Assembly: GCA_030704615.1 (NCBI GenBank)
Contig: CM060731.1
Coordinates: 35,712,001-35,776,000, forward strand
Length of the DNA: 64,000 nucleotides
Reading direction: 5' to 3'
Source of the DNA: Takakia lepidozioides
Lineage: Eukaryota; Streptophyta; Takakiopsida; Takakiales; Takakiaceae
Shown here: piece after piece, positions 24,312-36,500 of the stretch
How positions within the stretch are numbered: position 1 is the stretch's first letter
How the letters are laid out: each line of letters starts with the position of its first letter
Position numbers and translations under genes: made by a program
Notes under the pieces: generated by a model
What the model was told of the DNA's origin: nothing
Database searches by the model: none
Seen by the model: only the letters and a program-made list of their open reading frames with translations

Positions 24312-25770
24312 TGGACAAGGTGGATCGCATCACGACTGACTGAGGCCGAGTGGGTTGAGTCAGGTTATACGCAGACTCTTGACGAGTACATGGAGATCGC
24401 ACATTCACCCTCCATTGCATTGGAGCCATGTCTGGTATGCTCTCTTTTCCTTGCAGGCGAGACGCTAACTGATAAATTGATGGCGAGTACAGACTACCAT
24501 AATTTGATGCGGTAGGTCGATCAAATCGGTGGCCTTCTCGAGGATTTCAAAGAACTTAAGGTTTGTAGTTCTATCATAACATCCAATTTGATATTTCAAT
24601 TAATCTATTCCTGAGTTGGATCCGTTAATTCCTCGTTAATTCCAGTTGGAAATGAATGTAGAACTGAGGATGGATGTCGCGCACCTCACTTCGGTAAGCT
24701 CCCCTTCAAGTCATAGTTACTCGCTTTGATGCGCACGCCTGACTCCCAACCTGGCCGGCGGGCCAACTTGGAGTTTCGGCTGCTCACCGGGACATAACGG
24801 TCCCCCTTCGCTCTCCCACTAAACCCTCCACCTATTTGGGCCTAGTAGAATTCCCTTTGGTAGATGGCAGTCCGGAACAGCTCCCCACTCTTTGGTCGCT
24901 TTCCGGCTCGCTTGCTTACTCACTAGTTTTTGGTCACCAACGGGCTTGCACCGTTCTCGGGGTCACTACTCCCCTTATATATACTTCTGTAGCTGTCCGC
25001 GGGGGTTTCACAACCAGCCATGCCATTTTATGGCGAACCACCACGAAAACCCTCGACTCCCGGTGATGAGTCGCGGTGAGTCTTGGCCCACTCACCACGG
25101 CCCCTATGGACCGTGATGAGTCCCAAGACTCCCCACGACTCCCACCACGAGGTCTCCGCCCCCATGGTGAGTCCTATGTCACCCCCACTAAGTCCCGCTA
25201 AGCTACCACCACCCCTTGTGGAGCCACCCCCACCGCAACCCGGTGTGCGGGGCTCCACCTAGTGAGCGTCTCCGCCTCCTTGAGTGCCTTGGGCACTCAA
25301 GGGTGCTTCAGCCCCCCATACCTATCGCTGCCGCTGCCCCCACCACAGGGGCAGCCCCTTATGTGTCCCGACCCCCCTGCCCTCAAGGCAAAGGGCCGCG
25401 ACAATGGACATGTTTGAACTGATAGGTGATGCGGTGCGTCAACCAAATCGGTGGCCTTATCGAGGATTTCCAAGAATTTGCGGTATGTAGTTCTATCGTA
25501 ATATCCAATTTGACCTAGTTCTTTGATATTTCAATTAATCTATTCCCTACTTGGATCCTCCCAATAGATTAATTGGAAAGGAATGTATAACTGAGGATGG
25601 ATATGTTTCAACTTTATGCACAGGGGATCAAGTCAAGCATGCATAGCTACATGAAGGAGCATCCTGAATCCAAGACTAGGTTACTGCCCACATACTGCAG
25701 GTGGTTGAAAGCAACATGCAAAAGTTAGTTTGGGAGCTCAGAAAGGATCTGTGGTGCACCAGCATTCTCT
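24312..25770 (+). pseudogene. Diterpene synthase fragment, locus D (C-terminal exons, rearranged)
   Basis: Exon 24312-24560 encodes the class I alpha-domain stretch EYMEIAHSPSIALEPCLVCS to GGLLEDFKELK. It is almost identical to the - strand exon at 54134-54382, but with an in-frame TAG at 24513-24515. The exon end and its downstream intron occur twice, at about 24500-24680 and again at 25425-25610. The two copies are separated by about 740 bp of GC-rich foreign sequence. The second copy continues into the last exon (SYMKEHPES near 25640, then KLVWELRKDLW), where about 150 bp present in the 53.7-kb locus are missing. It cannot encode an enzyme. Confidence 0.75.
24690..25420. other. GC-rich insert inside diterpene synthase locus D
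   Basis: Much richer in C and G than its surroundings, with repeated GTGAGTC / GACTCCC words between 25063 and 25200. It separates two copies of the same exon-intron junction. Origin unknown. No protein family recognised. Confidence 0.5.
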
Positions 25771-26321
25771 CTAGGCCTCCGTTGAGGCACAGTATTAGCA
25801 CAAATTCGGACATGCATTTCCACAGTTCTTGCATACGACCCATGTTGTGTAAGTTAGTGTTGATCAGCTTCTTCCGAAGAACAAATTTCAATTCAGCAAG
25901 TTCAATGTGGATGAAATTAAAAGTGAAGATACTGGCGGCGCAAGGAACAAGACTACCAATTGCATAGGTAGTCAGAAATCACACCAAATACTTCGAATGG
26001 CAAGATGCGGGGATTCACACCCAGACAATTGCCGCACCAAAGCTCCTGCCAACCATGGAGCCTGGAGGTCACGTCATAAAAGAACCCCTATACTTTCCAA
26101 GTAACTTATACACAGGACCTTAGAAGTCACAAACCACCTGCCCCACCAATGAGACGACAACCTGCAAGACGAGAGCCATAGGTCGGCCTTGAACAGTATA
26201 GAAGAAGCCACCGCACATGCCACAAAGAATTATTACCGTATATCCCCTACCAACAGCAGAAGAGACGTGATAGGGAGATCATGGGGCTTATTAATTCGGC
26301 TGTTTCATTAATTATTATAGG
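25771..26321. other. Non-coding stretch
   Basis: 25771-25900 is still similar to the sequence beyond the stop of the diterpene synthase at 53.52-53.70 kb, so it is duplicated 3' flank. The remainder shows nothing. Confidence 0.4.
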
Positions 26322-26323
26322 TA

Positions 26324-27188
26324 CAGTCTACCCTCCATAAATGTTCCCTCCATATCTGTTAACCCTCTTTATTTGTTATCTTTTTTTTACTCCCAAAGAT
26401 TTTACAAAGCAAGTGTTAGGTGTTATGTGTTATGATATTTTTTTACTCCCTCCTTTACTAAATGACCCTTGATAAGTGTTAATTTTCTTCAAACATATAT
26501 ATATATACATATAAGACTAGTACTTGGTCTAAGGTCATGACATATATCAATAAAACATGTCAGCTTTTTAATTGAACTTAACATGGGGATCATTCAAATT
26601 CTTTAATTTCACTAAGAGTATCCCCACCCTTGAGCCCAAAAGACTCCCTGTAACGCGAAAATAACGTGATCAATTTATGGCGAAACTATGTAGAGTTTCA
26701 CCTCCCAAGCACACAATGGTACGTAGAGATCTTGCCTTAAACTATGTACTCCATATCCCTTTCACGCTAATCTAAGTAGAGATTTTCATGTGTGCAAGTA
26801 TACTTGCAAGGACTGCTCTCCTTTATGATGTATATATGACCCTTCAAAGTGTGTGTGCACCTTGCCCTGGCATAGCCTTGTCTCGATTTTGCAGTAAGAG
26901 AAAAAAGACATAGATGCAAGTGTTGGAAAAAATATAGAACTCTATCATGAGACATTGTTTTTTAAGGGAAAAAAATGAAACACTCTGTTGTTGATGACCT
27001 TATGTAATACATAAAATCATTTTTTTTTTCCGTAAGTGTTACATTTCAGTTTTCAAGCTCTCTATAAGTGTTCCTTCTCTAAGTGTGATTTTTGAAAGAT
27101 TCTTATTCTATATCTGTTATGATGTTAAATATCTATATGTGTAACATTTTCTCTACTCCCGAGGTGTACACATATAGAGGGTAGACTG
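26324..27188. mobile_element. Non-autonomous Tc1/mariner (pogo-like) element, 865 bp
   Basis: Ends are inverted repeats starting CAGTCTACCCTC (26324) and, on the other strand, CAGTCTACCCTC (from 27188). They are flanked by the target-site dinucleotide TA at 26322-26323 and 27189-27190. Inner parts of the ends also match loosely (TATATNTGTNNCCTC-like). CAG termini with a TA duplication are the hallmark of the pogo/Tigger branch. There is no transposase frame inside, so it depends on a transposase supplied in trans. Confidence 0.8.
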
Positions 27189-27190
27189 TA

Positions 27191-28110
27191 CGCTTCATGT
27201 TTGTGTTTTTTTTTGGCCCTGCGTGTGCAGAGCCCACCAAAGTAGTTACTAACTTAGTAAGTAGGTAGTAATGAGAGGCAGGGAGGAGAGCCCTCTCGAA
27301 TCTCAAAGCAGGCCCGACCCTGGTGGATCCATGCTGGCCCACACATGTCACCCCTAAAGAAACTACCACATGACAATTTGGCGCCTGTACCATCTACCAT
27401 TTAATAGTGTCTTTCGTTCAGGGTAATTTCAAATCCTTGTGTAGCTTACTATTATCACCTTTTTTATTCCTAGACTATCCTTTCATGGACAGCCCATGCA
27501 AACTTGGGGGCATATTTGGGCAATTTAGAAGGAATTGGGGAAATTTTTGAGGGTCAGGGAAATAGAGACTGTTGAAGCGAGTGATAAGGAAGTAACAAGA
27601 GGTGTTGTAGAGCCACGTAGGAGAGTGGCGGGAGGAAGACATGTGTGCAGGTGTCAACTGTGGGGCTAGGGAGACGTGGAGTAGGTGGGCCCTCCACTCT
27701 GAGAGCGTGAATAAAGGAGGGTGAGGCCTGTGCTATCTCTAGCCTCCTACTTACAATTTACAATTTACATTTTAGGACCTAAATAGTAAGCAAAGTCTCC
27801 ACACTACAAAATAGAACACTGAAGAGGTACCATCACCAAATTTTTACTAATTCATTCAGCTCAGCTGCTCTATTAATTATAGTTACGGTTCAAGTTTGCG
27901 TCTTTCTTTGGGCCTGCCTTGTCAGAGCCCACTAAAGTAAGTACTAACTTAATAAGTAGTGAGAGGCATGGGAAGGGAGTGCTCTTCTCCTTTATATACC
28001 CTCTCAGTGTGGCGCCCCGACCACATCAAGTGGTGGGAAAGGTTCCCCATACATGTCACCCCTAGAAACCACCATTTGACACTTGTACTCTGCTTACCCC
28101 AATTTGGTGC
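27191..28110. repeat. Interspersed repeat with GCAGAGCCCAC core, two copies
   Basis: 27200-27390 and 27890-28110 share, in order, GGCCCTGC, CAGAGCCCAC, AAAGTA, TACTAACTTA, GAGAGGC and CACATGTCACCCCTA. Inverted copies of parts occur at 51570-51740 and 53190-53260. This is a repeat family of at least four copies in the window. No coding capacity. Confidence 0.75.
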
Positions 28111-28840
28111 CTAAACCATCCTCCATTTAATAGTTGTTGCCTTCCTACCGCTGTTATTTCCAGTGTTGGGCAGTCCTTGCATTTGTGAAGAAACCGATTC
28201 CACAATTATTTCAAGAGACAATTCTGGATCCGGTTCCGGTTTATTTTTTCCAGTTTATTTCTTCAAAACCTTGTATAACTTACTATATATCCTCCTTTTT
28301 AATTCTTCGACCATCCTCTCATGGACAGGGCCCACACAAACTTGTGGGGCTTATTACTAAAATAAAATCTAGACACAAGCGGGCCATGGCATCTGTCTCT
28401 CTGCCTTCAGGCTGGGGCAGAGTCCGAGTAATGCCTCCATGGCCCAGCAAGGGCCCAATTGCTGGGGCCGGTGTTTCTTTGGAAACAAAAGAAAATATAA
28501 ATATAAATATCAAAATCTAGAAGAACTGTCTTATTATATCCTTTATGAATCATCATTTACTTGCTAATAACGATATATAGACATAACCGAGCTTTTGACT
28601 CTATTTTCATACTTGTCAACTTGTGTTTGCTTCTGAGCACTACAACACCGATATTGTAGTGTCGGCCCCACCTTGATTCTTATGTTTTACACCATAGAAG
28701 TAATTATGACATGCACTATTCTTAAGGACGTCTTCATGCAAGCAAGTAGGGGACGTTCTGATTCCGTCCCTTCAAGGGCAGCCAGAGAAGTGTTGGACTA
28801 GTATATAGGTGAAGGATAGGTATATGTACTAGTATATGCA
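28111..28840. other. Stretch without a recognisable gene
   Basis: Nothing recognisable. Confidence 0.35.
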
Positions 28841-29285
28841 CTAGTATTAGATATCAGACCAGTTTGGTATCATTTGGTAGAATACTTCATCATATGCCAA
28901 ACCAAGCTGGTATCAGTTTTTCATACTAGCCACACTGCCAGTACTCCCAACCGTCTTCCTCGTTTACTCTGGTATGTGTACTATATTAATTTATATGTAT
29001 ATATGCCTACATACTTGTATTTATGTATATTTACTTCTTTGTGTGTATTGTATTTGTTTTCACTTGATACTTGCTATTTGATAAACTTGTCATTCAATAT
29101 GGCTTTGGAATGATAAGAGAATCGATGTCTCATTCGCGACTGATATTGACCATACTCATACTAGTATCTGTAAAAACATACATCCACCAGACTGGTACGA
29201 AAGTTTTGTGATGCGTCTGGTACCAGAACCAGTCTGGTATGTCCTAAACCTGATACCAGACCAACACTTGTACCGAAACACGCTG
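28841..29285. repeat. CTGGTAT/ATACCAG repeat cluster
   Basis: Many copies of CTGGTAT or ATACCAG, several paired as short palindromes (ACCAGACTGGTA, CCAGTCTGGTAT). The same words and spacing recur at about 49490-49570 and 50830-51050, including GATACCAGACCAACACT at both sites. Confidence 0.7.
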
Positions 29286-29696
29286 ATTTGCCGTTCCGGC
29301 AATGATGGCCCAAAGGCCGGGAGGTGCTTCTGGGGCGGTGGCGAGGTCACACGTGTGTGTATCGCATCATCGATACATTTTTACCCCATTCGGAAAAACT
29401 AAAAACCTGCTCGACATTTTGCTTTGTATTTTTCAGGGCATATTGAGGCACAACTTCCCGGGAGCATGGAGATTCGTGGAACACATTCCAGTCCCTTCGA
29501 TGAGATAGCATCTAGGGTTGAGGTGGAGGTAGCTAGTCAGAGGGTGGCACCACATGGGCAGATTTTCCGAATTGAAAAGTTTCTAGCCGAGGGCAGGGAC
29601 ATTTAGTTTGAATTGGAGATACTAGATGCTGAGTACTCGCAGGTACGATTCCAAGACACTATTAATGTAATTCTGGCACCATTTCGTATTCAGTGC

Positions 29697-31240
29697 ATGC
29701 ATGCGCCGAGGAGGTGTTCACTGATGAATCACAGCCTGTATTGATGGTTCGGACCAGTAAGTTATGGGGTGGACTTCCAGAGCACCCTTTAAATGTCGTG
29801 ATGTGTGACGCCTGCATTAATAGGTTCACATGATCGAAGGGATGGTTGGAGAGGATGGCAGGCAGTGCCTTGCTTGTTGGTTGCTAGGCAGGTCTACTGT
29901 ATTTCGATCATGAATAAGTAGGACCTGGTGTTGCTGTTGATTTTGTTTCTCAAATGCATAGAAAAGGTTCTTCGAGAGTATGTGCGCGATTACTGCCGTG
30001 CAAGATCGGCCTCTACTACGGCTCGGTGTTGCTCAACCTCTGGTGAGTTTTGTGAGGGAGAGAGAAAAGAGGGGTGCACGTGTATAAAGTTGGATCTTAT
30101 AAACGAGTTGTCAGTCTTCTAATCTTGGAGGGGCAGGGGGCAATACTGACGCGTTGTATGCCTTGTGATTAGTTGCTAGAAAAGTACTGAAGGATCATCT
30201 ATCTATTAACCCCTGCTTCCGAAGGTGCTTCTCATGATTCTCTTCTGTATAACCCTGATGATCAAAAATCTTATCTTGAAATTATCGGCTTGTTCCAGAT
30301 GTAGGATGGACCATTTTAGACCTGGATGCTAGATCACAAGAGAAGGGGTATTCATGAAACCTCGGACAAAAGGAAGCTCCTCATGCATAGCCGATTATCT
30401 TCTATTATACACGTAGTTGTGGTGTAACCTGGATATCGGCACGCAAGACATTCATGATCTCTAGCGAATTGTATGTGGTAAATTGCAGGTATGATAAAAT
30501 CGGTGGTGAGGATATCCATATCGGTCAGCCAATATGTAGAACTACTCTGCAAGCTTGCATCAATATCGGATAAAAATTTCTGCCAACACAATGATTCACT
30601 AGTCTGCAGTTTTCTGAACAAATCTAGCAGAGAAGGCCTAGCTCCACAGTTAGACTCGCCTAAGTGAACACATGTGGATGAGCTGTGAGGCCAGAGTAGT
30701 GTTTCTTGGCTGAATATGTCAGGTGCAACAGCAACAACCTGCTTCAATTTGATCCAAGGTCACAGCTATACAGGTCATGCACTAGCATTAATTACCTAAT
30801 TGGAAGACATTGGGATCAGGGTACATGTTCGCTTAGGTTTTAATGCTTCATGATTTAGAGTAAAGCTCAAATATGATACAGATCTGGATGATCGATGACG
30901 AATGGAATGTGGGCCTTCTTTGTTGGCACTCATATATATCTGCAGCTTTGACAGGTTGCACCAGCGAGCTAGTACATGAGTTGAAACAAGTATCTACACC
31001 CGTGGACCTATCGAACCTCGATTATTATATCGAGAAACCCTTAAGTCATACTATAATCGAGGTAAGTCTTGGGGACTGCCAGAGAGATCTTAGGGGTCTT
31101 GTTACATGTACAATGGAGGTATCTTTAGAATGTCGTAACCTTCATTCAGTACATCTCAGCCGTAAGAACGTATAGAAATGTCACATTAAATAACATTAAA
31201 TTACTGCTCGTTCAAGTTACAAACTCGTGACGTGAACACA
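29697..31240 (+). repeat. Segmental duplication, copy A
   Basis: Closely similar to 62450-64000, in the same orientation. Identical landmarks include GCGCCGAGGAGGTGTTCACT, TTCTTCGAGAGTATGTGCGC and ACATGAGTTGAAACAAGTAT. Block 30230-30490 has no counterpart, and the stretch of copy B that holds exon 1 of a diterpene synthase (about 62940-63380) is absent here. The duplication runs off the right edge of the window in copy B. Confidence 0.9.
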
Positions 31241-32105
31241 AATATCATGTTGACGATTTTTTGGCGCATCTGTGCACAGGACAAATTTGACAGTTTTTGT
31301 CTAACCTTGTGATCTTGCACTGCATAACCATGTACCTCCAATGACGTTTAACTAGCTCCACGACATATGAAGTTATCGATCGGATAGAGCCTAGTCTATC
31401 ACATTTATCTCACGATGTCTTTTGTGTTTATTTGCAGACACCTGGAGAGGCACAAAATATGACAAAATGGATTGAGATAGTGAGGGGTATGTTGCAGTCC
31501 ATGACCCTAGGGGAAATCTCGATGGACATCCCCTTATGATACAACATGGGTTGCACGAGTTCATGCATTGGATGGCTCTGGAGGACCAGAGTTCCCCCAG
31601 TCTCTGCGGATTATTGATAACCAGCTCCCGAATGGTGACTGGGGAGACCCCAACCGCTTCTTGGGGTTTGATCGTGCCAACAACACTCTTGCGCGTGTGA
31701 TTGCGTTGAGAACTTGGGGAAGTACAGGTGCGAGTGTTGAGAGAGGTAAATCATAAGAACTCTTACAACCCTTAAATATTGTTTTCGAAGGTGCGTACGT
31801 GGTCATGGTTGTTCAAGCGAACGTCCACTGCTGATTTCTCAAGTACCTACAAATATCCGTGTCTAACATAGTTCTTCGTCATGAGTGTATTTCGAACCCA
31901 GGTTTTGGAATCCCTTTGATCCAACATTCACTAGATCGCAGACGATGAATTTGTCAACATGCCCATTGCATTTGAGATAACTTTTCCATCCATGCTTGAC
32001 GAGGCTAAAACTTTGGGCCTTGACCTCCCTTACGACGCCCCAAGTTTACAATCGACCTATGTTGCCAGAGACAAGAAGATGAAAAAGTGGGACTCTATAC
32101 TGTCA
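30946..32105 (+). pseudogene. Diterpene synthase N-terminal exons, locus A
   Basis: Exon 2 is 30946-31061 (CTSELVHELKQVST). Exon 3 is 31438-31745, encoding GMLQSMTLGEISMDIP, then the class II family signature YDTTWVARVHALDGSG and DNQLPNGDWGDPN. Exon 4 starts at 31942 (FEITFPSMLDEAKTLGLDLP). Phases agree between exons 3 and 4. Exon 3 carries a one-base frame break at about 31531-31535, just before YDTTW, and a Trp normally found before IIDNQLP is missing. Exon 1, present in the duplicate at 63 kb, is absent. No exons after exon 4 follow. It is therefore a truncated pseudogene of a copalyl-diphosphate/kaurene synthase-like enzyme. Confidence 0.8.
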
Positions 32106-32500
32106 AACTCTCGTATTCATTTGCAGTGCGGGCGAACAAGTTGATGCTAGTCTCCTCTCGATCATAATGATACATCTAATATATAGCCCCATCTGGAAAT
32201 TTCTAGGATTTGAGGTTCATTATTTATACACATATGACCTTAGATTTCGGTGAATAAATGAACGAGGAGACTTGCATAGGAAAACATGGAAGGGAAGAAG
32301 GAAATTACTTCCGAAGCTCATTCCGTGCAGCAGAGGAAAGGATTCACGTTGAAATAACATTTTGGATGATGAAGCTAGCCGTGGTTCAAAAAGCCCTGAA
32401 ACCTAAGCTTTGCCCTCTGTAAACGTATCATGATGAAACTAGGTACTAGAGCCAACTACTTCCTCTTCTACTTGCAATTGCAGGATGGACAATGGCCCTC
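32106..32500. other. Stretch without a recognisable gene
   Basis: Intron-like or intergenic sequence between the truncated diterpene synthase and a minisatellite. Confidence 0.35.
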
Positions 32501-32657
32501 ATATTTCGTATGCGACAGCGCATACAAGACAATCGTGTTTTTTCAAAAACATTTTTTTTAAATTTTTTTAAATAATTTTTTAATTTTTTGTTTTACAAAA
32601 CAGGTGACAGTGGCCCTCATATTTCGTATACCAGACAACAGTTTTTTTAAGAGACAA

Positions 32658-32688
<31 letters not shown>

Positions 32689-32792
32689 TATTGTTTTTTA
32701 CAAAATAGGAGACAGTGGTTCTCATATTTCGTATGCGCCGGCGCGTACCAAATAACAATGTTTTTTTTATAAAACAATTATTTCTAAAAATT
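32501..32792. repeat. Minisatellite with TATGCGCCGGCGCATAC core, left part
   Basis: Units of about 90-110 bp: an ACAAAACAGG..GACAGTGG block, CCTCATATTTCGTATGCG, a CCGGCGC centre, then CCAGACAACA and a T/A-rich spacer with an (ATT)n run at 32660-32690. The same units continue at 44841, on the far side of the retrotransposon, so the element split one array. Confidence 0.8.
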
Positions 32793-32878
32793 TGTCGTGC
32801 GCATACATATCGCTACACAAGTACATCGCTGTCCAAACCACATCACACATATATGCACAATAAAGTAGTCTACCACAA

Positions 32879-33315
32879 TGATAAACAAGCATAGAGACAC
32901 TGTTGACACAAAACATATCAATCCATCGCTATCACTCTTTATAATAGAAGTCGAGCCAAGGGCACCCCAAGCTATGGGGACTCCACCCCACAACAACCTA
33001 CACTCCCATCATGAGTACACTCAGATCTAAACGCATGCAGGAGCTCGGTCGCGCAGGCTCAACTCGAGAGAGATGAGCTGCGCGACTGCCGCTCTCGTGA
33101 AGATAAGACGGACCAGGTGTCAAACTAAACTTGACACCTGATTTAACACTTGACCTAAATCCAAGTGTTAAATACAAATAACTAGTTTTATGCTAGCTGT
33201 TTTCACACTGTGCTTATTTAACTTGACAGCTGTCGTGCGCATACATATCGCTACACAACTACATCGCTGTCCAAACCACACCACACATATATGCACAATA
33301 AAGTAGTCTACCACA
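32879..33315 (-). repeat. 3' LTR of the retrotransposon
   Basis: Core 32879-33228 (350 bp) pairs with 44487-44836. With the 86-bp block at 33231-33316 it forms an LTR of about 437 bp that starts TGTGGTAGAC directly after the purine tract and ends TTTATCA. A second copy of the 86-bp block (32793-32878, two mismatches) lies outside the core and ends at the target duplication. The LTR limits are therefore ambiguous. Confidence 0.8.
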
Positions 33316-33316
33316 A

Positions 33317-33330
33317 TCGCCCCCCTAGCT
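33317..33330 (-). promoter_or_regulatory. Polypurine tract
   Basis: On the - strand AGCTAGGGGGGCGA ends one base before TGTGGTAGAC. A purine run at this place primes plus-strand DNA synthesis in LTR elements. Confidence 0.6.
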
Positions 33331-33575
33331 GGTGGATAGGTCCCTCTACCTCCAGATAGCTACAAGATGTAATAGCCACAGCCGTACTAAGTCCTCTATC
33401 ACTGTCCCTATTGTACTCAAACTCTATAGACCAAGAGGCCGGGTACAAGAGTAGCCCCATCGTTAGTCGCCATCTTGCAATCTGTGAACTTGAGCCAGGA
33501 CCTCGTGTGTTCAAGGTCTCCTAGTAGCTGGGTCTTGCGTTTCTTGTTAGCCTTCCATGGTTGTATCCACTCCCA

Positions 33576-36500
33576 CTATCCAATGCAATGTGGACATAAC
33601 CAATCCCCATCTGGAACCATCTCAAGAGGTGGAGTCAAGCACCCCATATGCCAACCTCTAGAGCATCGATCACACACCAGCATGGTGGCCGCCCCTTTAG
33701 CAGACCCACACAACATGCACCTCAAACCTGCAGATACCACTGCCAGGTTTGGGTCAATCCTGCCATCGACATTCGGAAGGTGACATGGCGCACAATTACG
33801 CACATGGTCCTTCCAAGTTATGCCATCCCGACCCTCCAAGACCAAGACGCCTGAGGGCAAGACCTCTCGAACCCTCAAAATAACACGTCCTGCAGTCACA
33901 TCCAGGGTCGTAGGAGCAGTCTGCTGCAGATAGACATAGTCACCAGGGTTGAATCTCCGAACCCCAGGACGATAGCCCCCACCACGTATGGTAGCATACC
34001 TCAACGTATCACGGTGTTGTGCAATGGCAAGGTTCTCGAAAGCCATGGGCATGACTCTCTTGAACAACTCTGCACGCTGCTCACATGCACGTGCCCACAC
34101 ATCCGGATCGTCAAGGTTAAGAACTGTAGCAGCTTCTCTGCGAATGGATGTAGGCAAATCCGGCTCTCGGCCAAAGAGAAGAAAGTATGGTGAGAAGGAG
34201 GCAAGTGATGCTTGCTTGCTGAACCTGTAGCCCATGGCTAACCAGGGTAACTGAAGGTCCCAATCTCCTAGGTGTCCCTTCTGCAAGCCATACTTGCGCA
34301 AACCCCTCTTTACTGTCTGAACAACTCTCTCTGCCAAGCCATCGGCCTCAGGATGATCCCGAGAAGTGGTGTGGTGGTCTATCAAGGCCTTGTCACACAA
34401 AGCCTGAAACTCCCCCAAGAACTCTCTCCCTTGGTCCGTGAGTACCTCAGCTGGAGCACCGAATCGGCTAAGCACACAATCCAGGAATGCATACGCAGCT
34501 CCCTCACTAGCCTTATCAGGCAATGGAACCAATTCAATCCACTTGGAGAAGTGCTCCACCATCACCAACACGTACTTGTTGTGGCGCATGGTCAGTGGCA
34601 ATGGCCCTGCGAAGTCAAGACTCCACCTGTAGCCCAATCCCATGATCGGAAGAGGGTGCAATTGTGGAGTAGGGGCGTTGAATGAAGCACGCACCCTGTC
34701 ACACACCATGCACCTAGCCACAAATTGTTGCACCTCTGTGTGCATACCACGCCACCAATACTGCCCCTGCAGTAGACTATGAGTGCGTCGCACCCCAAAA
34801 TGCCCCAACTCCTCATGGGCATGCCGCACTAACCGTGCCCGCTGTGTTGGGTGAGGCACAATCCTCACTCGACCATCCTCCCACACTCGGAGCAGGTGTG
34901 TCCCCTCCCACCTGAACCTCTTGGCTCGTTGTAGGATCCGATCCCTCTCCTTGGCAGTCATAGTGGCTGCCGTGTCTCCACTGCGGAGGTAGTCCAACAC
35001 AACTGAATCCTCATGTATATCTTTGGCGCCACCCTGCTCATTGCTGGCCTCAGGGTCCTCAGACACTTGATCTACAGTCATCCCTGTTGTAGGTCCAACC
35101 TGGCCTTCCGCTGCCAAGATACACAGAAATGCAGATGCATGCCATCCGGGCACCATCTCCTCGTCCGTCTCACCATGCCACCGAGCTCCAGTGTCATCCT
35201 GCTGGCTCGTGCATGGATTGCGACTCAACCCATCTGCATTTCGATTGACCAAACCCGGTCGATGCACCACCTGAAAGTCATACTCTTGAAGGATGAGTGC
35301 CCACCGTGCAAGCTTCCCCGTAAGCTTGTCTGACTCCATCAACCACTTGAGTGGTTGGTGATCCGTGACAAGGGTGAAGAGATTGCCGTATAGATAGCAC
35401 CTGAAGTGTGCCACGGCCCACACTGCAGCTAAGCATTCTCCCTCATATGAGCTATACTTAGACTCTGCAGCATTGTTCGAGCGGCTAGCATAAGCCACTA
35501 CGAACTCTCTTCCCTCATCATCCACCTGTGTGAGCACCGCTCCAAGCCCCAGCATGCTCCAATCTGTATGCAGCTGAAAAGGACGCCCCCTGATAGGTCG
35601 TCTCAAGATGGGCGCCGAGGTCAACCTCGCCTTGAGCTCTTGAAAAGCTTGTTCTTGCTCATCTTCCCACTGCCACTCCTGGTCCACCTTGGTCAGCTTG
35701 GTTAGAGCCTTTGCAATGGCACTAAATCCCTTAACAAACCGTCTGTAATAGTTTGCTAACCCCATGAAAGCTCGAACTCGGCTCACATCCGTGGGGCGTG
35801 GAACCTGTGCAATGGACTCTACCTTAGTCTGCTGTACCCCCAATCCTCCAGGATATATCATGTGACCCAGATACTCAATCTGGTTGTGGAAAAACTTGCA
35901 CTTGCCCGGATGTAACTTCAATCCGTGCGTCCTCAAGCGCTCAAATACCCCCTGAAGGTGTCTCTCATGCTCCTCCACCGTAGCACTAAAGATGATGATG
36001 TCATCTATGTAGCACCGAGCAAACTCCACCCCTGCTAGAATCCTGTCCATGACTCTTTGAAACTCAGCGGGAGCGTTTTTAAGCCCAAATGGTAAGAACC
36101 GCCACTGGTATAGGCAATCCTTCCCGTGCTCATTGATCCCCCAGAATGCCGTCTTTTGCTTATCCGCCTCCTTGATCGGCAACTGGTGATATCCGGATCG
36201 TAAATCCAACGTGCTAAAGACCTTGGAATGCCCAATGGCATCAAAGATCTCCTCTGGTGTTGGCATGGCATACCTATCGGACTTGGTCTGACGATTTACA
36301 GGCCGGTAATCACCGCACATACGTCTCTCCGTCCAATTGCCATAGACATCCTTCTTAGCTGGCATCACTGTGGCTGAAGCATACTCTCCACCAGAGAGCT
36401 CCACCAAACCTGCCTCCCAGAGATCTTGAGTCCTCATCTGAATCAAAGACCTCTCCATGTCACTGTATCTATAGGGTCTCCGAAAGATTGGCGTGTCAGT

